From NCBI GenBank assembly GCA_031291335.1, contig JARLJF010000008.1, positions 1 to 64,000 of the forward strand: a DNA stretch of 64,000 bases, in the 5' to 3' direction. Source of the DNA: Pandoraea sp. (GTDB lineage Bacteria; Pseudomonadota; Gammaproteobacteria; Burkholderiales; Burkholderiaceae). A model generated the notes under the pieces. The model saw nothing but the letters and a program-made list of their open reading frames with translations. It was not told the origin of the DNA and did not search any database. The position numbers and the translations under genes were made by a program. Below are positions 1 through 11,288 of the stretch, in pieces. The stretch's first letter is position 1, and the number at the start of each line of letters is the position of its first letter.

Positions 1-37
1 GGGCATCGAAGGTCGCCATAAGGTTCTGATCAGCCAT
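1..37 (-). CDS. bioD: Probable dethiobiotin synthetase, N-terminal start only (partial)
   Basis: Only the first 12 codons ([12 protein letters not shown]) are inside the window, and the gene runs off the left edge. The ATG lies inside the end of bioF, overlapping its stop by 8 bases, which indicates translational coupling. No BioD motif is visible. The identity is inferred only from the usual Burkholderiales order bioA-bioF-bioD-bioB. The product would be an ATP-dependent carboxylase that closes the ureido ring of dethiobiotin from the 7,8-diaminopelargonate made by BioA. Confidence 0.5.
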   Translation of the reverse strand, partial: MADQNLMATFDA

Positions 38-1238
38 GCGTGTGCTCCGTCCAGTCTCTATCGAGTTGGTTGATGGCGGTGGCCAGCCGGGCAACATCGT
101 CGGCCGTGTGCGCGGCGCTGAGCGTCACGCGCAGGCGCGACGTACCCGGGGCCACGGTCGGCGGACGAATGGCGGGCACCCACAACCCGGCTTGCGCGAG
201 CCCCGCCTGGGCGTGCAGCGCGGCCGCATTTTCACCGAGGATGATCGGCTGTACGGCCGTCGGCGAGGCCATATGTTGCCAATGCTGCAACGTGAGCGAG
301 TCGCGCAGTTGGGCAATGCGGGTTCGCAGCGCGGCGCGACGCTCGCGGCCTTCGTCGCCCGCGATCAGGGCAACGCTCGTGAGCAACGCATGGGCCTGCG
401 AGGGCGCGGCGGCCGTCGTGAAGATGTACGGCCGCGCACGATTGATGAGCCAGTCGATGACGCGATGGTTCGCCGCGACAAACGCGCCACCGACACCCGC
501 CGCTTTGCCCAGCGTGCCGATGATGACGAGGTTGGGCGAGCGCAGATCGAAATGCTCGAACACGCCACGGCCGTTCTCACCCACGACGCCGAAACCATGC
601 GCGTCGTCGACGATGAGCCACGCGTTGTGCTGTTCAGCCAGTGCGAGCAGTTGCGGCAGCGGTGCGATGTCGCCGTCCATCGAGAACACACCGTCGGTGA
701 CGATCAGCTTTGTCTCGGCCGTGCTGGCAGCGAGCAGCGCGGCGAGGGCGTCGACATCGCCGTGAGCGTAGACATGGGTTCGCGCGCGCGACAGACGTGC
801 CCCGTCGATCAACGACGCGTGATTGAGCGCCTCGGAGAAAATCTCGGCGTCTTTGCCCGCGAGCGCCGAGATCGTCGCCAGATTGGCCATGTAGCCGGTG
901 CAGAAGTACAGTGCGCGAGCGTCGACGAGATGCGGCGACATGAATTCGGTCAGCGCGTCTTCGAGTTCCGCGTGGGCTTGCGAATGGCCGCTGATGAGGT
1001 GCGATGCGCCGCTGCCTGCACCGTAGCGCCGGGCACCTTCGATAAGTGCCTCGACGACCTTCGGATGCGCTGCCAGACCGAGATAGTCGTTGCTGGCGAA
1101 CGCGAGGACATCGTGGCCGTCGGCCCGCAGGTGCGGCTGGCAGGGCGTGGAGACCACGCGATGACGGCGTCGCAGATGCGCGCGGTCGATCTCCGCGAGG
1201 CCGGCGTCCAGACGGTCGAGCAGGGGATGGGACGTCAT
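30..1238 (-). CDS. bioF: 8-amino-7-oxononanoate synthase (biotin biosynthesis)
   Basis: This is a PLP-dependent alpha-oxoamine synthase that condenses pimeloyl-CoA or pimeloyl-ACP with L-alanine to give 8-amino-7-oxononanoate, the first step of biotin ring assembly. The 402-residue length is close to other BioF proteins. The PLP lysine is K245 in GTLGKAAG, and the cofactor-contacting pair D211/H214 lies in DDAHG. The Gly-rich [13 protein letters not shown] stretch near residue 73 is typical of the family. The ATG overlaps the bioA stop by 4 bases, so it is coupled to bioA. This is cytoplasmic housekeeping metabolism. Confidence 0.97.
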   Translation of the reverse strand: MTSHPLLDRLDAGLAEIDRAHLRRRHRVVSTPCQPHLRADGHDVLAFASNDYLGLAAHPKVVEALIEGARRYGAGSGASHLISGHSQAHAELEDALTEFMSPHLVDARALYFCTGYMANLATISALAGKDAEIFSEALNHASLIDGARLSRARTHVYAHGDVDALAALLAASTAETKLIVTDGVFSMDGDIAPLPQLLALAEQHNAWLIVDDAHGFGVVGENGRGVFEHFDLRSPNLVIIGTLGKAAGVGGAFVAANHRVIDWLINRARPYIFTTAAAPSQAHALLTSVALIAGDEGRERRAALRTRIAQLRDSLTLQHWQHMASPTAVQPIILGENAAALHAQAGLAQAGLWVPAIRPPTVAPGTSRLRVTLSAAHTADDVARLATAINQLDRDWTEHTHG

Positions 1239-2614
1239 GCCGTCACCTCCATGCCGTGCGTCATGGTGGCGTCGAAGGCTGCGAGCGTTTGCTCCGCGAG
1301 CCAGTCGACGGTGCCGTCCTCAAGCACATACGGCGGCATCAGATAGACCGTGGCGCCGATCGGGCGCAGCAGCACGCCGCGTGCACGGGCTTCGGTGTAG
1401 AAGCGCTTCGCGAAGGCGCTGGCCGCGCCGGGGGCATCGGGCAACACGGCGTCGAACGCCCAGATCATGCCGCGATGGCGGAAATGCCGGGCGCGCGGAT
1501 CGTCTGCCAACGGCGCGAGCGCTTGCGTGAGATGGGCTGCGCGAACGGCATTGCGTGCCAGCACGTCGTCGTCGGCAAAGATATCGAGCGTGGCGAGTGC
1601 GGCACGGCACGCCAGCGGATTGCCGGTGTACGAGTGCGAGTGCAGGAAGCCGCGAGCGGTGTCGTCGTCGTAGAACGCGTTGTAGATCTCGTCGCGCGAC
1701 AGCACGAGCGAGAGGGGCAAATAGCCGCCGCTGATGCCTTTGGACAGCGTGAGCAGATCGGGCCAGATGCCTGCCTGCTCGCAGGCAAAGAACGTGCCGG
1801 TGCGGCCGCAGCCGACGGCAATTTCGTCGGCGATCAGATGGGCCCCGTGCTTGTCGCACAGCGCGCGTACCAGCCGCAGGTATTCGGGATCGTGCATCGC
1901 CATGCCGGCCGCGCATTGCACCAGCGGCTCGACGATGACGGCAGCGATACGGCCTTCGCGCTGCGTGAGCAACGCATCGAGTTCGGCGGCGGCCTGGCGC
2001 GCCACGTCGACCGGCGTTTCCCCATCGCGCGCGAGACGCGCATCAGGCGACGCCACCACGTGGGCGTGACGCAGCAGCGGGTCGTAGGCGTCGCGGAACA
2101 GCGCGACATCGGTCACGGCCAGCGCGCCGAGCGTTTCGCCGTGATAGCCGTGGCGCACACACACGAATTCGCGCTTGTCGCTGTGGCCCCGATTGCGCCA
2201 CGCGTGGAAACTCATCTTAAGGGCAATCTCGACGGCGGACGCCCCATCGGACGCGAAGAAGGCATGGCCGAGCACGCCGCCTGTGAGCGCCGACAGGCGT
2301 TCGGCCAGCGCCACGACCGGCTCGTGCGTGAAGCCCGCGAGCATTGCGTGCTCGAGTCGCCCGAGCTGGTCGATGAGCGCCGCGTTGATACGCGGATTCG
2401 CGTGACCGAACAGATTGACCCACCATGAACTGATGGCGTCGAGATAACGCTCGCCGTCGGTATCGACGAGCCAGGGGCCTTCGCCGTGAGACAGCGCGAC
2501 GAGGGGCAGCTTTGCCTGTTGCTTCATCTGCGTGCAGGGGTGCCAGACCTGTCGCAGACTGCGCGCAGCGAGATCGCCGGGGCCGGCGGGGGGGCGCGTG
2601 GTGGCGTCCATCAT
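1235..2614 (-). CDS. bioA: Adenosylmethionine-8-amino-7-oxononanoate aminotransferase
   Basis: This class-III aminotransferase uses S-adenosylmethionine as amino donor to convert 8-amino-7-oxononanoate to 7,8-diaminopelargonate. I chose the ATG at 2614 because AAGGAG lies five bases upstream, giving 459 residues. The frame is open upstream to 2812, but that stretch is Pro/Arg-rich and unlike the family. The conserved N-terminal WHPCTQ is at 24-29, the PLP lysine is K292 in SKGISGG, and D263 in IADEI is the ring-nitrogen aspartate. It is the first gene of bioA-bioF-bioD, and its 3' end overlaps bioF. Confidence 0.97.
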   Translation of the reverse strand: MMDATTRPPAGPGDLAARSLRQVWHPCTQMKQQAKLPLVALSHGEGPWLVDTDGERYLDAISSWWVNLFGHANPRINAALIDQLGRLEHAMLAGFTHEPVVALAERLSALTGGVLGHAFFASDGASAVEIALKMSFHAWRNRGHSDKREFVCVRHGYHGETLGALAVTDVALFRDAYDPLLRHAHVVASPDARLARDGETPVDVARQAAAELDALLTQREGRIAAVIVEPLVQCAAGMAMHDPEYLRLVRALCDKHGAHLIADEIAVGCGRTGTFFACEQAGIWPDLLTLSKGISGGYLPLSLVLSRDEIYNAFYDDDTARGFLHSHSYTGNPLACRAALATLDIFADDDVLARNAVRAAHLTQALAPLADDPRARHFRHRGMIWAFDAVLPDAPGAASAFAKRFYTEARARGVLLRPIGATVYLMPPYVLEDGTVDWLAEQTLAAFDATMTHGMEVTA

Positions 2615-2923
2615 TGACTCCTTGGTTCGCCATGACGGACGACGTTGGCCCGGGGGCTTGTGTCGTCCGTCCGGCTGGCCGGTGGCGGGCGTCGCACTGG
2701 GCGCTGCCGCACGGGGCCGGAGGTGGGGGATGGGCGCATGGTAGGCAAAGCGTTTTGGCAGGGCAATAGGCGGAATTGGCGCAAAAAATCGCTGGTTTAT
2801 GTGCCGTAGCAAGACGTTATCGATAATTTCGCAAAACCCGCCGATAACGTTGCGGCATCTCCGCCGTCAGCCCTCCTCAAAAAATTTGTAACCGATGATG
2901 CGTGCTGGAACCGGGGTTCGGGC
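2615..2923. other. Intergenic region upstream of bioA with no gene
   Basis: These 309 bases separate the liuC stop from the bioA start. I see no convincing ORF. The notable element is a 9-bp inverted repeat at 2814-2850, described separately. The T/A-rich stretch 2780-2885 is the likely site of a bioA promoter, but I could not define a clear -35/-10 pair. Confidence 0.5.
2814..2850. promoter_or_regulatory. 9-bp inverted repeat upstream of bioA, possible operator
   Basis: ACGTTATCG at 2814-2822 is repeated in inverted orientation as CGATAACGT at 2842-2850, with 19 bases between the arms. No T-tract follows on either strand, so an intrinsic terminator is unlikely. It sits about 200 bases upstream of bioA and 74 bases past the liuC stop. 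It does not match the BioR or BioQ sites I remember. Regulatory function is inference. Confidence 0.35.
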
Positions 2924-3715
2924 TCAGGACACCTCGCGCCAGGACGGCGAGCGCTTCTCGAGGAATGAACGCACCCCTTCGCGGCCTTCTTCCGACGCGC
3001 GGATCGTTGCGATGCGGTCTGCTGTTTCGGCGATGGCGCTCTCATCGATGTCACGGCTTGCGAAGTCCTGCACGAGGCGTTTGCACTCCTTCACGGCGTT
3101 CGGGCTGTTGTCGACGAGCGTTTTCGCGAGGGCGTGCACGGTGCTGTCGAGCGCGTCTGCCGTGACAACTTCGTGCACGAGACCATGGTGTTGTGCCGTC
3201 GACGCGGTGAAGCGTTCGGCCGTGAGGAAGTAGCGGCGTGACGCCGGCTCGCCTAGGGCGCGAATGACATACGGACCGATCGTGGCCGGAATCAGGCCGA
3301 GCTTTGCTTCGGACAGGCAGAAGTGCGCCGTGTCGACCGCGACGACAATATCGGCCACGGCCGCGAGGCCCACGCCACCGGCGTAGGTGTCGCCCTGCAC
3401 GCGCGCGATCACGGGCTTCGGGCAGCGATAGATGGTGTTGAGCATGACGGCGAGCGTCATTGCGTCGGCGCGGTTCTCGGTGTCCGAGTAGCCGGCCATC
3501 TTCTTCATCCAGTTCAGGTCGGCGCCCGCGCAGAAGGCGACGCCTTCGGCAGCGAGCACGATGACGCGTACGTCGTCGTTCGTGGCGAGCGCGCGAAACG
3601 CGCCTGTCAGTTCCTCGATGACTGTTTCGTTGAAGGCGTTACGCACCTCCGGACGATTGAGCGTGATCGTGGCGACGTGGGCGTCGACGCTGAGTTTTAA
3701 CGTGGCGAGATTCAT
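2924..3715 (-). CDS. liuC: Enoyl-CoA hydratase/isomerase, probable methylglutaconyl-CoA hydratase
   Basis: This crotonase-fold protein of 263 residues probably hydrates 3-methylglutaconyl-CoA to HMG-CoA in leucine degradation. The oxyanion-hole loop is CAGADL at 62-67 and the catalytic glutamate is E136 in SEAKLG. The second crotonase glutamate position is glycine (YAGGVGLA). The start is 34 bases from the stop of the methylcrotonyl-CoA carboxylase beta gene, the usual liuB-liuC arrangement, and this is the main reason for the specific call. A general enoyl-CoA hydratase cannot be excluded from sequence alone. Confidence 0.85.
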   Translation of the reverse strand: MNLATLKLSVDAHVATITLNRPEVRNAFNETVIEELTGAFRALATNDDVRVIVLAAEGVAFCAGADLNWMKKMAGYSDTENRADAMTLAVMLNTIYRCPKPVIARVQGDTYAGGVGLAAVADIVVAVDTAHFCLSEAKLGLIPATIGPYVIRALGEPASRRYFLTAERFTASTAQHHGLVHEVVTADALDSTVHALAKTLVDNSPNAVKECKRLVQDFASRDIDESAIAETADRIATIRASEEGREGVRSFLEKRSPSWREVS

Positions 3716-3749
3716 GACGTGGAATTCCTCGATGGGCCGGTGCCGACGG

Positions 3750-5357
3750 TTACATGCGGAACAGGCCGAAGCGCGTTTCCGGAATCGGTGCGTTCAGTGC
3801 CGCCGACAGCCCCAGGCCGAGCACGGTGCGGGTGTCGGCCGGATCGATCACGCCGTCGTCCCACAGGCGGGCGCTGGCGTAATACGGGTGGCCCTGACGC
3901 TCGTACTGGTCGCGGATCGGTTGCTTGAACGCGTCTTCTTCCTCGGCGCTCCACTGGCCGCCCTTGCCTTCGATGCCGTCGCGCTTGACTGTCGCGAGCA
4001 CCGACGCGGCCTGCTCGCCGCCCATCACCGAGATGCGGGCGTTTGGCCACATCCAGAGGAAACGCGGCGAGTACGCACGGCCGCACATGCCGTAGTTACC
4101 GGCGCCGAACGAGCCGCCGATGATGACCGTGAACTTCGGCACGTTCGCGGTGGCGACGGCCGTCACCATCTTTGCGCCGTGCTTGGCGATGCCTTCGTTT
4201 TCGTACTTTCGTCCCACCATGAAGCCGGTGATGTTCTGCAGGAAGATCAGCGGAATCTTGCGCTGGCAACACAGCTCGATGAAGTGCGCGCCTTTCTGCG
4301 CCGACTCCGAGAACAGAATGCCGTTGTTCGCCACGATGCCGACCGGATAGCCCCACAGGTGCGCGAAGCCGCACACGAGCGTGGTGCCGTAGCGCGCCTT
4401 GAACTCGTCGAACTCGGAGCCGTCGACCAGACGCGCGATCACTTCGCGCACGTCGAACGGCTTCTTCGTGTCGGACGGGATTACGCCGTACAGTTCACGG
4501 GCGTCGAACTTCGGCTCGACGGGCGGCCTGACCGCGACGGTCGCCGGCTTCTGACGATTGAGGTTGGCGGCGATGCTGCGCGCAATGGAGAGCGCATGCG
4601 CGTCGTTCTGCGCGAAGTGATCCACCACGCCCGATAGGCGCGTGTGGACGTCGGCACCGCCGAGGTCTTCGGCGCTCACTTCCTCACCCGTTGCCGCCTT
4701 CACCAGCGGCGGCCCGCCGAGGAAAATCGTGCCCTGTTCCTTGACGATGATCGACTCGTCGCTCATTGCCGGTACGTAGGCGCCGCCGGCCGTGCACGAG
4801 CCCATCACCACGGCAATTTGCGGAATGCCCTGCGCGGACATCTGCGCCTGGTTGTAGAAGATGCGCCCGAAGTGATCGCGATCAGGGAAGACGTCGTCCT
4901 GATTCGGCAGGTTGGCGCCGCCCGAGTCGACCAGATAGATACACGGCAGATGGTTCTGCTCGGCGATCTCTTGCGCGCGCAGATGCTTCTTGACCGTCAT
5001 CGGGTAGTAGGTGCCGCCCTTGACCGTGGCGTCGTTGCAGACGATCACGCACTCCTGACCCGACACGCGTCCGATACCGGTGATGATGCCCGCACCCGGT
5101 GCGTCGTCGTGATACATGCCGATGGCGGCAAGCTGCGAGAGCTCGAGAAACGGCGAGCCCGGATCGAGCAACTGCTGCACACGTTCGCGCGGCAGCAACT
5201 TGCCGCGGCCGACGTGCTTCTTGCGCGCGGCCTCACCGCCGCCACCGGCCAATTGCGTCACCCGTTCGCGCAGGTCGTCGACCAGGGTCTGCATCGTGGC
5301 CGCGTTGCGTGCAAAGTCTTCGCCGCGCGGGTTGAGTTTGCTTTCGAGAATCGGCAT
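3750..5357 (-). CDS. liuB: Methylcrotonyl-CoA carboxylase, carboxyltransferase (beta) subunit
   Basis: This subunit transfers the carboxyl group from carboxybiotin to 3-methylcrotonyl-CoA, step 3 of leucine breakdown after isovaleryl-CoA dehydrogenase. Its 535 residues match the family. It has the acyl-CoA carboxyltransferase two-domain layout, with [11 protein letters not shown] near 50, the CoA-site segment [14 protein letters not shown] near 185 and QNITGFMVG in the second half. The biotin carboxylase/biotin carrier alpha subunit normally encoded next to it is absent here: liuC is followed directly by the biotin synthesis genes. Confidence 0.95.
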   Translation of the reverse strand: MPILESKLNPRGEDFARNAATMQTLVDDLRERVTQLAGGGGEAARKKHVGRGKLLPRERVQQLLDPGSPFLELSQLAAIGMYHDDAPGAGIITGIGRVSGQECVIVCNDATVKGGTYYPMTVKKHLRAQEIAEQNHLPCIYLVDSGGANLPNQDDVFPDRDHFGRIFYNQAQMSAQGIPQIAVVMGSCTAGGAYVPAMSDESIIVKEQGTIFLGGPPLVKAATGEEVSAEDLGGADVHTRLSGVVDHFAQNDAHALSIARSIAANLNRQKPATVAVRPPVEPKFDARELYGVIPSDTKKPFDVREVIARLVDGSEFDEFKARYGTTLVCGFAHLWGYPVGIVANNGILFSESAQKGAHFIELCCQRKIPLIFLQNITGFMVGRKYENEGIAKHGAKMVTAVATANVPKFTVIIGGSFGAGNYGMCGRAYSPRFLWMWPNARISVMGGEQAASVLATVKRDGIEGKGGQWSAEEEDAFKQPIRDQYERQGHPYYASARLWDDGVIDPADTRTVLGLGLSAALNAPIPETRFGLFRM

Positions 5358-5443
5358 GTGACGAAATCCGGTGGAGAGTGAGTTGTCGTTGAATTCGTTG
5401 TCTGTGCGTGCGTCAGCGTGTATGAGCGTCTGCCCGGGCGATC

Positions 5444-5866
5444 TCAGTCGAACAGGTCGCCGTCGATGTAGCGCCAGCGGCCGTCGTCCGAGCGCTCGAA
5501 GCGGCTGCGCTCATGCAACCGATGGGCGCGTCCGCCGACCTTGTAGCGGGCGACGAACTCGACTTCGGCGTGGTTGTCGTCACGTTGCAGATGCGCCTTG
5601 ACCTGAAGACCAAGCCACTGCGGCGCGTCGTCGAAGTCGAGCGTGGCGGGACGCGTGCGCGCCGCCCACGTGTCGAGCAGGTACGGCGTGTTGTGACGCA
5701 CGAACGCCGTGTAGCGCGAGCGCATCAGCGCTTCGGCCGTGGGGGGAATGTCGCCGCGCTCCAGATAGCGCGCGCAGCAGTCTTCAAACGCGAGGCCGCC
5801 GCAAGGGCAGGCTTCGCGTTCGAGGTACTGTGCCGGGGTGCTGCGCGACGATTGGGGTCTTGCCAT
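5444..5866 (-). CDS. YchJ-family protein (UPF0225) with SEC-C-like zinc motif
   Basis: A 140-residue protein with an N-terminal cysteine cluster CPCGG...CC near 21-32, resembling the SEC-C metal-binding motif. It is followed by a conserved domain with [10 protein letters not shown] and ending [10 protein letters not shown], typical of YchJ/UPF0225 proteins. The biochemical function of the family is unknown to me. It lies 19 bases from the isomerase gene upstream and 86 bases before liuB, so it is probably co-transcribed with the leucine-catabolism block without an obvious metabolic role there. Confidence 0.85.
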   Translation of the reverse strand: MARPQSSRSTPAQYLEREACPCGGLAFEDCCARYLERGDIPPTAEALMRSRYTAFVRHNTPYLLDTWAARTRPATLDFDDAPQWLGLQVKAHLQRDDNHAEVEFVARYKVGGRAHRLHERSRFERSDDGRWRYIDGDLFD

Positions 5867-5885
5867 CGTGTGTTTTGCCTTGTTG

Positions 5886-6491
5886 TCAGATATTGCCTTG
5901 CTTCAGACAGGCTTCGACCTGCGAGAAGCGATCGAAGCCCCAGAACGGTTCGCCGTCCACGATCACGAACGGCGAGCCGAAGACGCCGCGCGCCATGGCC
6001 AGATCGATCTCCGCCTTGAGGTGATCCTTGGCCGCGGGCGAGTGCATGCCTGCGTCCAGTGCCGCACCGTCGATGCCGAGCGCCTCGCCCAGCCGCACGA
6101 GTTCGGCCGGCTCGCCGATGTTCAGATCGTCGACGTAAAGCGCCTGAAAGATCGATTTCGCGAACTCTGCGGACAGGTCGCCGCCGCGATGATCCTGCAC
6201 CCACAGCACGGCGCGCTCTGCGGCTTGCGTCGGGATCGGGAAATGCGTCGGCCGTTTGTACGGTATGCCGTGAAAGCGCGCGGTGCGCTCGACGTCGTGT
6301 CGCAAATACTCCGTCTTGATCGGGTGCTGCACCGGGGCACCCGAACCGTTCACCTTGTAGACGATGTCGAGCAGGATCGGATGCCACGCGACACCGCGTC
6401 CGTTTTTTGCCGCGATGTCGTCGATGCGAGTGCTCGCAAAATACCCATACGGGGATGCGAAGTCGAAATAAAAGTCGATGGCGGACGTCAT
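5886..6491 (-). CDS. 2-hydroxychromene-2-carboxylate isomerase family (DsbA-like fold)
   Basis: A 201-residue thioredoxin-fold protein of the HCCA isomerase/kappa-class glutathione transferase family. These enzymes use glutathione and a serine in place of the DsbA cysteine pair. Here that serine is S13 in FDFASPYGY. The start at 6491 (MTSAIDFYF) was preferred over an upstream frame extension because the family begins with this beta strand. The true substrate is unknown: isomerisation of 2-hydroxychromene-2-carboxylate belongs to naphthalene breakdown, and no such pathway is visible nearby. Confidence 0.85.
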   Translation of the reverse strand: MTSAIDFYFDFASPYGYFASTRIDDIAAKNGRGVAWHPILLDIVYKVNGSGAPVQHPIKTEYLRHDVERTARFHGIPYKRPTHFPIPTQAAERAVLWVQDHRGGDLSAEFAKSIFQALYVDDLNIGEPAELVRLGEALGIDGAALDAGMHSPAAKDHLKAEIDLAMARGVFGSPFVIVDGEPFWGFDRFSQVEACLKQGNI

Positions 6492-6666
6492 GTTGGCTCC
6501 GTTTCCGAGTGACGTTTCTGGCCCGCGAATCAAAAGATACGGCGGTATGGCAACAGCTTGTTATGGGTCCGACGCCGGGCGATCTCCGCCCGGTTCCTGC
6601 CTTGTCTCTTCCGGTACTCCGTTCCCGCGCGGGTTGTCCCCACGCCCGGCACGCATGACCCCGTGA

Positions 6667-7344
<678 letters not shown>

Positions 7345-7424
7345 GACGGGTTTGTCCTGTCGGTCGAGCCGAAGTCAGAGGGTAGAAGTCAGAAGGGAGG
7401 CGGCGAGGTTGGAGCGAACTCAGG

Positions 7425-8609
7425 TCAGACGAGTTCGATGGCCATGGCCGTCGCTTCTCCACCGCCGATACACAGGCTGGCGACGCCACGCTTGCCACCG
7501 GTCTTGCGCAGGGCACCGAGCAACGTGACCAGAATACGCGCGCCGGATGCACCGATCGGGTGGCCTAGCGCGCAGGCACCGCCGTGAATGTTGACCTTTT
7601 CGTGCGGCAGATCGAACTCGTGCATTGCAGCCATGGCCACGACGGCGAAGGCTTCGTTGATCTCATAGAGATCGACATCCTTGGTCGACCAGCCGGTCTT
7701 TTCGAACAGTTTGCGCATGGCGCCGACCGGTGCGGTCGTGAACAGGCCGGGTTGCTGGGCGAAGGTGCTGTGACCGGCGATGCGCGCGAGCGGCGTGAGG
7801 CCGAGGCGTTTGGCCGTCGATTCGCGCATGAGAACGAGCGCGGCCGCGCCGTCCGAAATCGACGACGAGTTGGCGGCCGTCACCGTGCCGTCCTTGCGGA
7901 AGGCAGCCTTGAGGGTCGGGATTTTTTCGGGATTGGCCTTGAACGGCTGTTCGTCCTGCTCGACGACGGTGTCGCCCTTGCGGCCGGGAACCGTCACCGG
8001 CGTGATTTCCCACGCAAAGGCACCGCTCTTCGTGGCCTGCTGGGCGCGTTCGAGCGAGGCGATCGCGAAGGCGTCCTGCGCTTCGCGGGTGAAGGCGTAA
8101 CGGTCGGCGCATTCCTCGGCGAAGGTGCCCATCAGGCGGCCCTTGTCGTAGGCGTCTTCCAGACCGTCGAAGAACATGTGGTCGATGACCTGGCCGTGCC
8201 CCATGCGCATGCCGGCACGGGCCTTCGGCAGCAGATAGGGGGCGTTGCTCATGCTTTCCATGCCGCCGGCGACGATGACGTCGGCACTGCCGGCGACGAG
8301 CATGTCGTGCGCGAACATCGCGGCGCGCATGCCGGAGCCGCACATCTTGTTCACGGTGGTGGCGCCTGCGGCGAGCGGCAGGCCGGCGCCGAGCGTGGCC
8401 TGACGTGCCGGGGCCTGGCCCTGACCAGCGGGCAGCACGCAGCCCATCACCACTTCGTCGACCTGTTCCGGCTTGAGGCCGGCACGCTCGACGGCGGCGC
8501 GAATGGCGGCAGCCCCCAGTTGCGGCGCGGCGACATCGCCGAACACCCCTTGCAGGCCGCCCATCGGCGTGCGGGCAGCGGAAACGATAACGATCGGGTC
8601 TTGTTGCAT
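7425..8609 (-). CDS. Acetyl-CoA C-acetyltransferase (thiolase)
   Basis: A 394-residue biosynthetic-type thiolase that interconverts two acetyl-CoA and acetoacetyl-CoA. The nucleophilic cysteine is C90 in NKMCGSGM. H350 lies in GHPIGASG and C380 in CIGGGEA, the standard catalytic triad. In a leucine-degradation setting it would cleave acetoacetyl-CoA formed from acetoacetate, or take part in ketone-body and polyhydroxybutyrate metabolism. It sits between the SDR and carbonic anhydrase genes on the same strand. Confidence 0.93.
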   Translation of the reverse strand: MQQDPIVIVSAARTPMGGLQGVFGDVAAPQLGAAAIRAAVERAGLKPEQVDEVVMGCVLPAGQGQAPARQATLGAGLPLAAGATTVNKMCGSGMRAAMFAHDMLVAGSADVIVAGGMESMSNAPYLLPKARAGMRMGHGQVIDHMFFDGLEDAYDKGRLMGTFAEECADRYAFTREAQDAFAIASLERAQQATKSGAFAWEITPVTVPGRKGDTVVEQDEQPFKANPEKIPTLKAAFRKDGTVTAANSSSISDGAAALVLMRESTAKRLGLTPLARIAGHSTFAQQPGLFTTAPVGAMRKLFEKTGWSTKDVDLYEINEAFAVVAMAAMHEFDLPHEKVNIHGGACALGHPIGASGARILVTLLGALRKTGGKRGVASLCIGGGEATAMAIELV

Positions 8610-8753
8610 GGCAGTCTCCTGTAATCGGTGGCGGGGCCGGCGATCCGTCCATCAGGACGGGGTCGCCAACCCCCGAAAATCCAATGCGTCAGTCCTTCCA
8701 TCGTCCACGCGCCCGGCCAGGGGTGTCCGGCTTGGCCGGACGGCGCTGATCGC

Positions 8754-9434
8754 TTACGCGCGCGGATTACGTAATTCGTCCATCGCCGCCACACACCGGT
8801 CGTAGATGCGCGGCAGGGTCTCGAGGCTGTTGACGGACATGCGCAGGTCGCGCACCAGCCCGTCGCGCAGGCCGTACACCCAGCCATGCACCGTCACGGG
8901 TTGATTGCGGGCCCAGGCGTCGCGCAATACCGTTGTGTGGCAGATATTCACCACCTGCTCGATGGCGTTCAGCTCGCACAGGCGGTCGTGGCGCGCGTCA
9001 CGCGAGGGCAGGGCGTCGATCTGGTCGACGTGGCGCTCGTAGACGTCGCGCACATGGCGCAACCAGTTGTCGACCAGGCCCATCTTCGCGCCGTCGAGCG
9101 CCGCGCCTACGCCACCGCAGCCGTAGTGGCCGACCACCATGATGTGGCGGACCTTCAGCACTTCGACGGCGAACTGCAACACCGACAGGCAGTTCAGATC
9201 GCTGTGCACGACCACGTTCGCGATATTGCGGTGGACGAACACTTCGCCTGGCGCAAGCCCCGTAATCTGGTTGGCCGGCACGCGCGAATCGGAGCAGCCG
9301 ATCCAGAGGTATTCCGGGGATTGCAGCTTCGACAGCCGCTCGAAAAATGCGGGATCTTCCGCGTTCACGCTGGCAACCCAGGCGCGATTGTTGTCGAGCA
9401 GATGAATGAGAGGTTGGTCTTTGTCTTCGGTCAT
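8754..9434 (-). CDS. can: Beta-class carbonic anhydrase
   Basis: This zinc enzyme interconverts CO2 and bicarbonate in the cytoplasm. The beta-class zinc ligands are C47, H103 and C106, with the D49/R51 dyad in CSDSRVP, and the length of 226 residues is usual. It is placed between aceK and the thiolase, within the block that also encodes part of the bicarbonate-using methylcrotonyl-CoA carboxylase. A role in feeding bicarbonate to that carboxylase is a reasonable inference but not shown. Confidence 0.95.
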   Translation of the reverse strand: MTEDKDQPLIHLLDNNRAWVASVNAEDPAFFERLSKLQSPEYLWIGCSDSRVPANQITGLAPGEVFVHRNIANVVVHSDLNCLSVLQFAVEVLKVRHIMVVGHYGCGGVGAALDGAKMGLVDNWLRHVRDVYERHVDQIDALPSRDARHDRLCELNAIEQVVNICHTTVLRDAWARNQPVTVHGWVYGLRDGLVRDLRMSVNSLETLPRIYDRCVAAMDELRNPRA

Positions 9435-9482
9435 GATCGTGTCATCCGGCGGGCGTGTCGTGTGCTGAGAGACATCGCAGGC

Positions 9483-11288
9483 TCAAGCGGCCGCCGCGCG
9501 GGGCGGGGCGCTCGTGGCACCGCTGCCGGTGCCGTAGCGATTGACGAAACGCAGCGAGACATCGTACGGATAGAAGTCGTGCATCTGTCCGGCTCGAACC
9601 CTGTCCTGATAGTCCTGCCACAGGCCGGGGTCGAAGAAATCCGGATGATGCTGGCTTAGATAGTGCCGCACTCGCGTGTCGCCCGTCAGAAACGTCTCAA
9701 ACGTCTGCGGAAACACGTCGTGCGGGCCTACACGGTACCAGACTTCCCCCGACATCGCCTCTTCTTCGTTACGCGGTTCCGGCACTCGACGGATGTGGCA
9801 ATCCGTCAGATATTCCAGTTCGTCGTAGTCGTAGAAGACCACCCGGCCGTGACGCGTCACACCGAAATTCTTGTACAGCATGTCGCCCGGGAAGATGTTC
9901 GCCGCCATCAGCTCCTTCACCGCGTTGCCATACTCGCGCATGGCCTGCTCGACCTGCGCGTCGGACGCCGTCTGGAGCCACAGATTGAGCGGCGTCATGC
10001 GGCGTTCGATATAGCAGTGGCGAATCACCAGCGCGTCGCCGTCGACTTCGAGCAGCGAGGGCACTTCGCGGCGAAGTTCGTCGAGCAGGGCGTCGTCGAA
10101 GCGCGAGAGGGGGAAGGCCACGCTGGAGAACTCCAGCGTATCGGCCATCCGGCCGACGCGATCATGCTGTTTGACCATCAGGTACTTCGCTTTTACCTGT
10201 TCGCGCGTGGTCTCCTTGGGCGGCGCGAAATGCTCGCGAATCAGCTTGAAGACGTACGGATACGAGGGCAGCGTGAACACCAGCATCACCAGACCCGGAA
10301 TGCCCGGGGCGCGCACGAACTTGTCGCTCGAGTGCTTCAGGTGATGCAGAAAATCGCGGTAGAACAGATTCTTGCCGTGTTTTTGCAGACCGACCGATGT
10401 GTAGATTTCGGCCTTGGGCTTGCCCGGCATGATGGTGCGCAGGAACTGCACGTAGGCCGACGGCACTTCCATGTCAACGATGAAGTACGCATGCGTGAAG
10501 CTGAACACCACGCGCAGTTCGTCGCGGCGCAACAGGGCGGTGTCGAGCGTGAGCTTGCCATTCGCGTCGTGCATGATCGGCACGGCGAACGGCGTGGTCA
10601 CGTCGCCATTCACGATACGGCCCACGACATAGGCCGCCTTGTTGCGGAAGAACAGCGACGCCAGCACGTGAATCTGAAAATTCGGCGCTGGCTCGAACTC
10701 GCCGAATGAGGCTTCGATGGCGCGCATCACATAGTTGACGTCGCGCGGCAGATCGGCAAACGGGCGTGTGAGCTGAAAATTCGTGACGATGCGCGCGAGC
10801 GTGGCGGCCATGCCGTCCTGCGCCGGGTAGTAGACGCGATAGGTTGGCTTGGCGGCCGGCGCGTCGTTCTCGATGTATTCGGTCGCCACCGCCGGGCGCA
10901 CGAAGATGAAACGGTTGTTGAAATACGAGCGGTGCAGAATCTTGCAGCACACCGAGTTGAAAAAGGTCTCGGCCAACTCGGGCTGACGATGCTCGGTGAG
11001 CAAGCCGATGTAGTGCAGCTTCACTTGCTGCCAGACATCGTCGTCGAGCGACTGGGCGTCGAACTCGTCTTCCAGCGTCACGATGCATTCGCGCACGCGT
11101 TCGTCGTAATACGCGATACGGTCGCGCTGGAGCTTCTGAATCCCCGCGAAGTCGCCTGCCTCGAAACACGCCTGCGCCGCGACACAAACCTCGCGGAAGA
11201 TGCGGTAATGCTTGTCGAAGCCGTCCAGCATCGTGCGGGCGACGTCGAAAGCAAACTGCGACGACAGGAGTTTCGGGAAGTGATTCAT
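9483..11288 (-). CDS. aceK: Isocitrate dehydrogenase kinase/phosphatase
   Basis: AceK phosphorylates and dephosphorylates isocitrate dehydrogenase, and so sets the split of isocitrate between the TCA cycle and the glyoxylate shunt. The 601-residue protein shows AceK hallmarks: an N-terminal regulatory domain, the nucleotide-loop region [20 protein letters not shown] near 325, and the kinase-like catalytic segment with [10 protein letters not shown] near 490. It lies 95 bases after isovaleryl-CoA dehydrogenase rather than with aceBA. This arrangement fits acetyl-CoA-yielding leucine catabolism. Confidence 0.96.
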   Translation of the reverse strand: MNHFPKLLSSQFAFDVARTMLDGFDKHYRIFREVCVAAQACFEAGDFAGIQKLQRDRIAYYDERVRECIVTLEDEFDAQSLDDDVWQQVKLHYIGLLTEHRQPELAETFFNSVCCKILHRSYFNNRFIFVRPAVATEYIENDAPAAKPTYRVYYPAQDGMAATLARIVTNFQLTRPFADLPRDVNYVMRAIEASFGEFEPAPNFQIHVLASLFFRNKAAYVVGRIVNGDVTTPFAVPIMHDANGKLTLDTALLRRDELRVVFSFTHAYFIVDMEVPSAYVQFLRTIMPGKPKAEIYTSVGLQKHGKNLFYRDFLHHLKHSSDKFVRAPGIPGLVMLVFTLPSYPYVFKLIREHFAPPKETTREQVKAKYLMVKQHDRVGRMADTLEFSSVAFPLSRFDDALLDELRREVPSLLEVDGDALVIRHCYIERRMTPLNLWLQTASDAQVEQAMREYGNAVKELMAANIFPGDMLYKNFGVTRHGRVVFYDYDELEYLTDCHIRRVPEPRNEEEAMSGEVWYRVGPHDVFPQTFETFLTGDTRVRHYLSQHHPDFFDPGLWQDYQDRVRAGQMHDFYPYDVSLRFVNRYGTGSGATSAPPRAAAA

